Assembly (NCBI RefSeq): GCF_000420145.1
Contig: NZ_ATUJ01000011.1
Location: 1 to 64,000, forward strand
Length of the DNA: 64,000 nucleotides
Origin: Paracoccus zeaxanthinifaciens ATCC 21588
GTDB taxonomy: Bacteria > Pseudomonadota > Alphaproteobacteria > Rhodobacterales > Rhodobacteraceae
Direction: 5' to 3'
Of this stretch, positions 54,429 to 62,487 are shown one piece after another (position 1 is the stretch's first letter; every line of letters begins with the position of its first letter). The position numbers were made by a program, and so were the translations under genes. Below the pieces are notes generated by a model. The model was not told where the DNA came from and made no database searches. It saw nothing but the letters and a program-made list of their open reading frames with translations.

Positions 54429-56098
54429 GCCTGGCCGCCCGGTTCCTTCCGGCGCTGATCCTGACCGCGATCCTGCTGCCCATCGGCGCGGGGTTGTGGC
54501 AGACGGCGCTTGCAGCCGCAGGCCACCTGCCCGCCATCGGCGCGCAGGGGCCGGACCTTGCCGCATGGGCGGCGCTGTGGGACCGGCCGGGTCTGGGCCG
54601 CGCGGTCTGGCTGTCGCTGTTCACCGGGATCGGCGCGACGCTGCTGTCCTTCCTGCTGGCGCTGGCATCCGCGATGGCGATCACCCGCAAGGGTCGGGGC
54701 GGCAGGCTGCTTGCGCCCCTTCTGGCCATGCCCCACGCGGCGCTGGCGATCGGGCTGGCCTTCGTCATGGCACCCTCGGGCTGGATCGCGCGGGCAGTCG
54801 CGCCCGTGCTTGGCTGGGACCGACCGCCGGACATCGCCAGCATCGGCGATCCGTTCGGCCTGTCGCTGATCGCGGGGCTGACGGTCAAGGAGTTCCCGTT
54901 CCTGCTGCTGATGATGCTGACCGCCTGCGCGCAGATCCCCCTGCGGCGCCACCTGCGCGCGGGTCGCGCGCTTGGCGCGTCCGAGGCACGGCTGTGGCTG
55001 GCGATCATCCTGCCGCAGATCTGGCCGCTGATGCGGCTGCCGGTTCTGGTGGTCCTGGCCTATTCGATGTCGGTCGTGGATGTCGCGCTGATCCTCGGGC
55101 CGTCGAACCCGCCCACGCTGGCCGTCCTGCTGGCGCGCGACTATGCCGATCCGGACCTGACGCGGCTCATGTCGGGATCGGCGGGCAGCCTGCTGCAACT
55201 GGCGCTGGTCGGCGCGGCGGCGGGGGCGGGCCTGCTGATCCGAAGGCCCGTCGCGCGACTGGGCGGGGCCTGGGTCCATGCCGGTGCGCCCGCGCCGGGG
55301 GCGGGCATCGCGCTGCGTGCCCTGCGCGGGGCCGCCTGCGTCGCGATGACGCTTGGCTTCGGCGCGATGGTGGCGCTTGTCATCTGGTCGCTTGCGTGGC
55401 GATGGGCATTCCCCGACCTGGTCCCGCAGGAATTGTCGCTGCGGATCTGGGCACGCTCGGTTCAGGGATGGGCCGCGCCGCTGGCGAACACGCTGATCAT
55501 GGCGGGGGCCAGCACCGCGCTGGCCCTGCTGGCGGCCATCGCGTGGCTGGAATCCGAGACCCGCAGCAATCGCCGCCTGCCTTGGGCCGAGGCCGCGATA
55601 TTCGTGCCGCTGCTGCTGCCGCAGATCGGCTTCCTGTTCGGGGTGAACACCGCCGCATTGCGGGCGGGCCTGTCGCCGGGGATGTGGCTGGTGATCTGGG
55701 GGCACGCGATCTTCGTCTTTCCCTATACGATGATCGCCCTCGCCGATCCGTGGCGGGCGGTCGATCCGCGCCATTTCCGCGCGGGCGCGGCGCTCGGGGC
55801 CGGTCCGTGGCGGCGGCTGTTCGCGCTGCGCCTGCCGATCCTGCTGCGCCCGATCCTGACCGCAGCCGCCATCGGCATCGCCGTATCCGTCGCGCAATAC
55901 CTGCCGACGCTGTTCCTTGGCGCAGGTCGCACCCCCAGCCTGACGACCGAGGCCGTGACCCTTGCCGCTTCGTCCGACAGGCGGGTCACGGCGGTCGTGG
56001 CGACCATCCAGGCCGCGCTGCCGCTGATGGGCTTTGCGGCGGCATTCGTGATACCCGCGATCCTGCATCGCAACCGCCGCGACCTGAGAGGGGCCTGA
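54425..56098 (+). CDS. ABC transporter permease, duplicated (YnjC-like)
   Basis: A 557-aa inner-membrane protein with two fused permease modules, each of about six helices. EAA loops are visible at LRAGRALGASEARLWLAIILPQIWPLM and at FRAGAALGAGPWRRLFALRLPILLRP. This is the thiamine/iron-type permease architecture of YnjC. It overlaps the binding-protein stop by 4 bp (ATGA). Confidence 0.9.
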   Translation: MSLAARFLPALILTAILLPIGAGLWQTALAAAGHLPAIGAQGPDLAAWAALWDRPGLGRAVWLSLFTGIGATLLSFLLALASAMAITRKGRGGRLLAPLLAMPHAALAIGLAFVMAPSGWIARAVAPVLGWDRPPDIASIGDPFGLSLIAGLTVKEFPFLLLMMLTACAQIPLRRHLRAGRALGASEARLWLAIILPQIWPLMRLPVLVVLAYSMSVVDVALILGPSNPPTLAVLLARDYADPDLTRLMSGSAGSLLQLALVGAAAGAGLLIRRPVARLGGAWVHAGAPAPGAGIALRALRGAACVAMTLGFGAMVALVIWSLAWRWAFPDLVPQELSLRIWARSVQGWAAPLANTLIMAGASTALALLAAIAWLESETRSNRRLPWAEAAIFVPLLLPQIGFLFGVNTAALRAGLSPGMWLVIWGHAIFVFPYTMIALADPWRAVDPRHFRAGAALGAGPWRRLFALRLPILLRPILTAAAIGIAVSVAQYLPTLFLGAGRTPSLTTEAVTLAASSDRRVTAVVATIQAALPLMGFAAAFVIPAILHRNRRDLRGA

Positions 56099-56102
56099 GG
56101 GA

Positions 56103-56726
56103 ATGTTAGAGCTGATCGACCTTGCCATCCGCCTGCCCGGTGGCCGCCCGCTGCTGGGGCCCATGTCGCTGCGGGTAGAGGCGGGACAGGTCCTGTCGGT
56201 GATGGGGCCGTCGGGCGTGGGCAAGTCCAGCCTGCTGGACGCCATCGGCGGTCACCTGGGCGCGGGCTTCGCCTTGCAGGGCCGCGTCCTGCTGGACGGG
56301 CGCGACCTGACGGGCCTTCCGGCCGAGCGGCGCAATATCGGAATGATTTTCCAGAACTCGGACCTTTTCCCGCATCTGAGCGTTGGGCAGAACCTCGGCT
56401 TCGGGATGCCGCGCCGCCATCGCGACCGACGCGCCCGGATCGAGTCCGCGCTGGTCGATGCGGGTCTGGGCGGAATGCATGACCGCGATCCGGCCACCCT
56501 GTCGGGCGGACAACGGGCGCGGGCCGCGCTGATGCGGGGGCTGCTGGCCGAACCCGCGGCGATCCTTCTGGACGAGCCGTTCTCGGCCCTCGATGCGCAG
56601 CTGCGCGACGAGATCCGCAGCTTCACCTTCGATCACCTGCGTGCTGCGGGCATCCCCGCGCTGATGGTCACCCATGATGCGCAGGATGCGACAAGCGCGG
56701 GCGGCCCCGTAATCGCACTGGGCTGA
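56103..56726 (+). CDS. ABC transporter ATP-binding protein (YnjD-like)
   Basis: A 207-aa ATPase (YnjD 217 aa) with Walker A GPSGVGKSSL, Q-loop FQNSDLFPHLSV, signature LSGGQRARAALMRGLL, Walker B ILLDEPFSALD and switch His in VTHD. It powers the YnjBC-like importer and is the last gene of the operon, 4 bp after the permease. Confidence 0.92.
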   Translation: MLELIDLAIRLPGGRPLLGPMSLRVEAGQVLSVMGPSGVGKSSLLDAIGGHLGAGFALQGRVLLDGRDLTGLPAERRNIGMIFQNSDLFPHLSVGQNLGFGMPRRHRDRRARIESALVDAGLGGMHDRDPATLSGGQRARAALMRGLLAEPAAILLDEPFSALDAQLRDEIRSFTFDHLRAAGIPALMVTHDAQDATSAGGPVIALG

Positions 56727-56741
56727 GGGCCGCCCGCAGGT

Positions 56742-56984
56742 TCACTTGCCCGGCTTACCGGGAGCACCCGATTCCGTGCCCGGCGTGTCGTTCACATTCG
56801 ACATGGGCTGTTCGGTGGGCGTCTCGGATCCGGTTCCGGGGCGCATGATGCCGCCCTTCTCCTCGGCGGCCAGCTCGGCCTCGGCCTGTTCCCAATGTGC
56901 ATGTTCATGGCCTTCGGGGCGACCGGCATCTTCCCAGATGCGATGGGCGCGGGCCTTGATCAGTTCTTCACGTTCCATTTCCAT
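56742..56984 (-). CDS. DUF2934 family protein
   Basis: An 80-aa charged protein whose N-terminus (EELIKARAHRIWEDAGRPEGHEHAHWEQAEAEL) is the DUF2934 signature; the tail is Pro/Gly/Thr-rich and disordered. GGAGG lies 5 nt before the ATG at 56984. DUF2934 genes commonly sit beside glgX and trehalose genes, as here, but no function is known. Confidence 0.85.
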   Translation of the reverse strand: MEMEREELIKARAHRIWEDAGRPEGHEHAHWEQAEAELAAEEKGGIMRPGTGSETPTEQPMSNVNDTPGTESGAPGKPGK

Positions 56985-56998
56985 CCTTGCCTCCGTCG

Positions 56999-59077
56999 TC
57001 AGATGGCGATTTCGCCGGACCCGTCCTCGGTCAGGGCCAGCACGCTTTGCCAGGGCAGCGGGATGCGGCCCGTGACATTCCTTTCGCAGGCGACAGGCGC
57101 AGCCGCGCTGTCGATGCGAAGTGTCCATTCACCGGGGGGCAGCACGAATTCGGCGTCCTCTCCGGCATTCAGCACGATCAACACCCGGGCGCCGTCGGGG
57201 TTTCGACGCATCATGCCCAATGTCTGCAACCCCTCGTCGGCCCAGTCCGCATCGCCAAGCGGGCGACCCTCGGGGTGCAGCCATTCGACGACGGGCCTGC
57301 GGTCCTGCAGGTCCTGCCCCGCCATGGCAAAGCGGGGACGCGACAGGCCCGCATCGCGGCGGAAGGCAGTCAGCGCCGCCACGGCATCGGTCAGGTCGTC
57401 CCGCGCGGATGCCCAGTCCAGCCACGAGATGTCGTTGTCCTGGCAATAGGCGTTGTTGTTGCCGCCCTGCGAATTGCCGATCTCGTCGCCCGCAAGCAGC
57501 ATGGGCACGCCCTGTGACAGCAGCACCGTCGCCAGGATCGCGCGGGCGCGACGGCTGCGGGCCTCGTCGATGGACGCGTCCCCGGTCGGGCCTTCGGCGC
57601 CCATGTTGTCGGACAGGTTGTGATCGTGCCCGTCGCGGCCATCCTCGCCATTGGCGTCGTTGTGCTTGTCGTTGAAGGACAGCGTGTCCCACAGGGTGAA
57701 GCCGTCATGGGCGGCGACGAAATTCACGCTGCTGGTGGCGGGGCGGTGGCTATGGTCGAACTGGACGGGCGATCCCGACAGGCGCTCGGCCATGGCGGGG
57801 ACCAGCGCGGGGTCCCTGCGCCAGAAGGCGCGCGTGTCGTCGCGGAACTTGTCGTTCCATTCGCGGAAGGGCCAGGGATATCCCCCGACCTGGTATCCCC
57901 CCTCGCCGATATCCCACGGCTCGGCGATCAGCTTGATGCCCGACAGCACAGGATCCTGCCGCAGCGCGTTGAAGAACGAGCCGTGCCTCTCGAAGCCCTC
58001 GGCCTCGCGGCCCAGGGTGGATGCCAGGTCGAAGCGGAAGCCGTTTACATGCATCGCCTCGACCCAGTATCGCAGGCTGTCCATGACCATGCGCAGCACC
58101 ATCGGATGCGCCACGTTCAGCGTGTTGCCCGTGCCGGTCGTGTCGAAGCTGTGGCGCGGATCGTCGGACAGCAGGTAATAGGACGCGTTGTCGATCCCGC
58201 GGAAGGACAGCGTCTGGCCCAGCTCGTTCCCCTCGCAGCTGTGGTTGTAGACCACGTCCAGGATCACCTCGATGCCGGCCTTGTGGAACCGGCGGATCGC
58301 CTCCTTCATCTCTCGGATCTGGCCGCTGCGAAGATAGGGGGCGTGCGGCGCGAAGAAGGACAGCGTGTTGTAGCCCCAGTAGTTCGACAGCCCCTTGTCA
58401 GCCAGGTGGCGGTCATTGGCGAAGGCATGGACGGGCAGCAGCTCGATCGCGGTGACGCCGATGCGCAGCAGGTGGTCGATCACCGCATCCGAGGCCAGCC
58501 CCGCGAAGGTGCCGCGCAGCGTCTCGGGCACGCCCGGATGCAGCTGCGTCAGGCCCTTCACATGCGCCTCGTAGATGACGGTATCGGTCCAATGCGTGCG
58601 CAGCGCGGCCTCGCTTTCCCAGTCGAAGTCGGTATCGGCCACCACGCCCTTGACCATGTAGGGCGCGCTGTCGCGTTCGTCGAAGGACAGGTCGTCCTGC
58701 CCGATGACATAGCCGTGCAGCGCGTCGTGCCATTCGATCCGGCCACGCAGCTCCTGCGCATAGGGGTCCAGCAGCAGCTTGTTCGGATTGAAGCGGTGCC
58801 CCTGTTCGGGCGCATAGGGCCCGTGCACGCGGTAACCATAGACCTGCCCCGGCCCCACACCGGGAAGGAAGCCGTGCCAGATCCCGCCCTCCATCTCGGG
58901 CAGCATCAGGCGGTGCAGCTCCTGGGTGCCGGTCCGGTCGAACAGGCACAGCTCGACCGCATCGGCATGTTCCGAGAACAGCGCGAAATTGGTGCCGTCG
59001 CCCAGATGCTGCGCCCCCAGCAGGTCGGGGCGCAGGACGCTTCGGTCAAAGGACGGGGTGTCGGTCGCGTCACGCAT
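56999..59077 (-). CDS. glgX: glycogen debranching enzyme GlgX
   Basis: From ATG 59077 the protein is 692 aa. It hydrolyses alpha-1,6 branches of glycogen. An N-terminal CBM48-like domain (NFALFSEHADAVELCLFD) is followed by a GH13 barrel with VILDVVYNHSCEGNE, nucleophile Asp in GFRFDLAST, acid Glu in LIAEPWDIG and FVAAHDGFTLWD. It overlaps glgC by 8 bp. It is last in the treZ-treY-glgC-glgX run, so it may also feed TreYZ with linear glucans. Confidence 0.94.
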   Translation of the reverse strand: MRDATDTPSFDRSVLRPDLLGAQHLGDGTNFALFSEHADAVELCLFDRTGTQELHRLMLPEMEGGIWHGFLPGVGPGQVYGYRVHGPYAPEQGHRFNPNKLLLDPYAQELRGRIEWHDALHGYVIGQDDLSFDERDSAPYMVKGVVADTDFDWESEAALRTHWTDTVIYEAHVKGLTQLHPGVPETLRGTFAGLASDAVIDHLLRIGVTAIELLPVHAFANDRHLADKGLSNYWGYNTLSFFAPHAPYLRSGQIREMKEAIRRFHKAGIEVILDVVYNHSCEGNELGQTLSFRGIDNASYYLLSDDPRHSFDTTGTGNTLNVAHPMVLRMVMDSLRYWVEAMHVNGFRFDLASTLGREAEGFERHGSFFNALRQDPVLSGIKLIAEPWDIGEGGYQVGGYPWPFREWNDKFRDDTRAFWRRDPALVPAMAERLSGSPVQFDHSHRPATSSVNFVAAHDGFTLWDTLSFNDKHNDANGEDGRDGHDHNLSDNMGAEGPTGDASIDEARSRRARAILATVLLSQGVPMLLAGDEIGNSQGGNNNAYCQDNDISWLDWASARDDLTDAVAALTAFRRDAGLSRPRFAMAGQDLQDRRPVVEWLHPEGRPLGDADWADEGLQTLGMMRRNPDGARVLIVLNAGEDAEFVLPPGEWTLRIDSAAAPVACERNVTGRIPLPWQSVLALTEDGSGEIAI

Positions 59078-60173
59078 GGCGGCGCATCCCCCGCAGGACA
59101 TGGGCCGGGCGCGGGCGCAGCGCATCGCGACGGCGCAGCATCGCGGGCGTGATCAGCAGCGTGTCGCCGGATTGACGGAACCAGCGGGCATCCTCGGACG
59201 GATCCTCGCCCGCGACCAGGTCGGCGGGAACATGGCAGCCGGGCGCCACGATGCAGCGGGTCAGGCGTGCATGGGGGTGAACGGTCGCGCCGGGCATCGC
59301 CACGCTGTCATTGCCCAGATACCAGTCCCCCACGGCCGAGGGGAACGGCAGGCGCGCGGGCGGATCGCGCAGGAAATCCAGCTGCGCAAGGCGCAGGGCC
59401 TGCAGCGTGCCCACGTCGCGCCAATAGCTGCGCCCGCCCCTGCCCGCGGGCAAGCGATAGGACATCGCCTCGGCCCGGTCCACCGCCAGCGGCACGAGGT
59501 CGTGCCCGAAATCGGTCGCGGTTCCGTCGCGCATTGCATCGGCCAGCCACGCCTTGTCGAAGACATAGATGCCCATCGACACCAGCGCCCGTCCCGGCTC
59601 GTCCGGGATCGAGGGCGGGAATTCGGGCTTCTCCAGGAAGGACAGGATGCGGCCCTGACGGTCGGCATGCATCACGCCGAAGCCCGATGCCTGCGCCTGG
59701 TCCACCACGTCGGCGGCCAGCGTCACCGCCGCCCCCGACGCGACATGCGCCTCGATCATGGGGCGATAGTCCATCTCGTAGACATGGTCGGCGGCAAGGA
59801 CCAGGACATGGCTTGCGCCCGACGCCTCGATCGCGTCCCAGTTGCGCCGGACGGCATCGGCGGTCCCGGCATAGGCGCCGCGCCCGTCGGCGATGCTCAG
59901 CCCGTTCGGGGCGAAATGCGCCCCCCATCTTGCGGGCAGGTGGTCATGTAGCGTCGCGGGGGCGAACTGCGTCGCCACGATCATGCGCCCGATCCCCGAG
60001 CGCACGCAATTGGCCATCGTGAAATCGACGATCCGGTTGCGTCCCGCGAAGTGGATGGCGGGCTTCGCCTCGGTCGCGGTCAGGTCGGCAAGGCGCGTCC
60101 CCTTGCCGCCGGCCAGCAGGATGGTGGCCACGGAATATCCGGTCGCAGCCGGCATACGGTGCGTGATCGACAC
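59070..60173 (-). CDS. glgC: glucose-1-phosphate adenylyltransferase, short form
   Basis: GlgC makes ADP-glucose for glycogen. The catalytic half is intact: ILLAGGKGTRLADLTATEAKPAIHFAGRNRIVDF, YAGTADAVRRN, VLAADHVYEMDY and SFLEKP. The protein is only 367 aa against about 420-431 in most bacteria: the C-terminal left-handed beta-helix that carries allosteric and oligomer contacts has lost roughly 50-60 residues, keeping just VAMPGATVHPHARLTRCIVAPGCHVP and the GEDPSEDARWF ending. The start is GTG with AAGGA 8 nt upstream. Confidence 0.88.
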   Translation of the reverse strand: MSITHRMPAATGYSVATILLAGGKGTRLADLTATEAKPAIHFAGRNRIVDFTMANCVRSGIGRMIVATQFAPATLHDHLPARWGAHFAPNGLSIADGRGAYAGTADAVRRNWDAIEASGASHVLVLAADHVYEMDYRPMIEAHVASGAAVTLAADVVDQAQASGFGVMHADRQGRILSFLEKPEFPPSIPDEPGRALVSMGIYVFDKAWLADAMRDGTATDFGHDLVPLAVDRAEAMSYRLPAGRGGRSYWRDVGTLQALRLAQLDFLRDPPARLPFPSAVGDWYLGNDSVAMPGATVHPHARLTRCIVAPGCHVPADLVAGEDPSEDARWFRQSGDTLLITPAMLRRRDALRPRPAHVLRGMRRHA

Positions 60174-60206
60174 GGCGATGATCCTTGTCTGGATGGGACT
60201 TTGTCA

Positions 60207-60240
60207 AAAGCATGTCCGGCATCGGATTTGCCGGACATGC
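60207..60240 (-). terminator. hairpin after treY, before glgC
   Basis: A perfect 12-bp stem (GCATGTCCGGCA at 60210-60221, TGCCGGACATGC at 60229-60240) followed leftward by TTTT. It sits 49 bp after the treY stop and only 37 bp ahead of the glgC start, so it should reduce transcription from treZY into glgC-glgX. Confidence 0.7.
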
Positions 60241-60288
60241 AAGAAACACGCCCGCGCCAAGGCCGTTCCGCGTGTTGCTGTTTATCAA

Positions 60289-62487
60289 TCAGGGATTGCC
60301 GTCGCTGCCTTCCAGAAGGGCGACCACATCGCCCGATTGCCCCTGCCAGGACAGGAGCGCACGCCCCGGCGGCAGTTCGCGCCCGAAGAAGGCGGTCAGG
60401 CTGTCGCCCCCCGACCGGCGGATCATGCGCATGCCGCCCTCGTCGCGTTCCAGAAGCACATCCGCCTCGCGCAGGAAGCCCGCCCGGTCGCGGCGCAGAT
60501 GCAGCAGCTCGCGCGTCCAGCGCGCCTTGACCGAACTGCTGCGGGCCAGCGCGTCCCAGTCGACCGAGTGCCGGTTGTCGGGATCGGTCAGGGCCAGCAG
60601 CTGCTCTTCGGTACCGCGATAGATGTCGGGAAAGCCCGGCGTCAGGACCTTCATCGCCAGCTGCATCAGGATCAGCGCCTCGGCGCGTTCGATCAGGCGG
60701 GTCAGCGCGGGCGGCGGGACGCGCCAGCTGTCCAGCACGGCCGAGGTCAGGGCCTTGGCGCGGCTCTCGGCATCCTCGTCGGGATTGGTCCAGAAGCTGC
60801 GCAGCTTCGCCTCTCTCATGGCCTTTTCCAGGTGGGCGCACAGTCGTGCATCCGCATCGGGTGCGCCGTGGATCGCCAGCGCCGACTGCACGCCATACCA
60901 GATCCGCCGCCCCGGAACCCCCCGCGCCTGCGGCAGCGCGGCGGCGGCATCGTGCAGCGCGGCGAAATCGTCGGGCAGATGGCTGATCGCGACCAGCCGG
61001 ATGCGCGAATCCTCGGACCGCTTGGTGTCATGGGTCGAGGTCAGGTTCATCTCGGTCGCGGCACGGGCCTTCAGGAAGGCCGTCGCCTCGGCATCGGTGA
61101 TCGTGGCCTCGTCCGGCTCGGCGCCGACCTCGTTCGCGGCAAGATAGCGGGTCCAGCGGAAGCCCGCGGTATCCTCCTGCGCCTTCGCCAGAAGCGCGCC
61201 CGACACCTGCTGGAAGCGCCGCGTGAAGGGGCCGTCCTGCCGCAGCAGGTCCGCCAGCGCATCGACCACCGCACGCGACCGCAGCCCCTGCCCCGCCCGT
61301 TCGGCGATGTCCGTCAGCAGTTCGGCATCGCCCGGCGCCATGCCCCCCGCCGCGACATAGGTGCGGTAGCGCGGCACGGCGACCAGAAGCGCGGTCACCG
61401 CCTCTCGCAGCCATTCAGGGCCGGGGGCGCCTTCGGGGCGCGCGCCCAGTGCATTGCGGGCCAGCGCGATCAGCTGGCGCCTTTCGGCGGCCAGCTCGTT
61501 GTCCAGGATCTCGTGCTTGGCGGCCATCAGCGAGGATGCGAAATCCTCGGTGATGAGGGTCGCACGGCGCCAATGCGCATCCAGCCGCGCAAGGCCCTTC
61601 GCATCGGTCAGCGCCCGCGCGAACAGGCGCGCGGATTCGTAGCCGGTCGTCCCCGCCACCGGCCACGAGGCGGGCAGCGTCTCGTGATCCACGAGGATCT
61701 TCTCGACCCAGATCGGCGTGTCGGGCAGCGCGCCGTGCAGCCGGTCCAGGTATCCTGCCGGATCGACCAGCCCGTCGATGTGATCGACGCGCAAGCCCTG
61801 CACCAGCCCCTTCCGCACCAGGTCGAGGATCAGCGAATGGGTCGCGTCGAACACCTCGGGACGTTCGACCCGCATCCCGATCAGGCCGGTGACGTTGAAG
61901 AAGCGGCGATGGGTGATGCTGTCGCGTTCGCGTTCGTAATGCACCAGCCGCCAGTGCTGGACGCGGTGCAGGTCGCGCAGGGATTGCGGGCGCGGTCCGG
62001 GGGCCAGCGGCAGGCGCAGCCCGCCCATGACCCATTCGTCGCCCTCGACCGTGAAATCGCCGCGTTCCAGCACGATCTCGAAGGGGTCGGGCAGGAACGG
62101 CAGGACAAGCGGCCCCGCATCCCAGTCGATGTCGAAGGCCGGCGCATGCATGCTGGACCGCCCGTGGCGCAGCACGTCGGCCAGCCAGGGATTCGCGGGC
62201 GAGAAGGCCGTATGGTTCGGCACGATGTCGATGATGATGCCCATGCCCGCATCGCGTGCGGCTGCGGCCAGCGCCTCGAATGCCGGGCGGCCGCCCAGCT
62301 CGGGCTCGATCGCGGTGGGGTCGGTCACGTCATAGCCGTGGGTGGACCCGGGCACCGCCGCGAAGATGGGCGAGAGATAGAGGTCCGACACCCCGAGGTC
62401 GCGCAGATAGGGCAGCAGCCCCTGCACGCGGGCGAAATCGACGCCGTTCCTCAGCTGGATGCGATAGGTCGCGTCGGGAATGTTCAT
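60289..62487 (-). CDS. treY: maltooligosyltrehalose synthase TreY
   Basis: From ATG 62487 the protein is 732 aa. TreY turns the reducing end of maltooligosaccharide into a trehalosyl unit. GH13 motifs are DIVPNHTAFS, GLRVDHIDGLVDP (nucleophile Asp), IWVEKILVDHE (acid Glu), TSTHDTKRSEDSR and the C-terminal FPDIYRGTEEQLLALTDPDNRHSVDW. The N-terminus TYRIQLRNGVDF is typical. The start overlaps the treZ stop (ATGA). Confidence 0.95.
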   Translation of the reverse strand: MNIPDATYRIQLRNGVDFARVQGLLPYLRDLGVSDLYLSPIFAAVPGSTHGYDVTDPTAIEPELGGRPAFEALAAAARDAGMGIIIDIVPNHTAFSPANPWLADVLRHGRSSMHAPAFDIDWDAGPLVLPFLPDPFEIVLERGDFTVEGDEWVMGGLRLPLAPGPRPQSLRDLHRVQHWRLVHYERERDSITHRRFFNVTGLIGMRVERPEVFDATHSLILDLVRKGLVQGLRVDHIDGLVDPAGYLDRLHGALPDTPIWVEKILVDHETLPASWPVAGTTGYESARLFARALTDAKGLARLDAHWRRATLITEDFASSLMAAKHEILDNELAAERRQLIALARNALGARPEGAPGPEWLREAVTALLVAVPRYRTYVAAGGMAPGDAELLTDIAERAGQGLRSRAVVDALADLLRQDGPFTRRFQQVSGALLAKAQEDTAGFRWTRYLAANEVGAEPDEATITDAEATAFLKARAATEMNLTSTHDTKRSEDSRIRLVAISHLPDDFAALHDAAAALPQARGVPGRRIWYGVQSALAIHGAPDADARLCAHLEKAMREAKLRSFWTNPDEDAESRAKALTSAVLDSWRVPPPALTRLIERAEALILMQLAMKVLTPGFPDIYRGTEEQLLALTDPDNRHSVDWDALARSSSVKARWTRELLHLRRDRAGFLREADVLLERDEGGMRMIRRSGGDSLTAFFGRELPPGRALLSWQGQSGDVVALLEGSDGNP

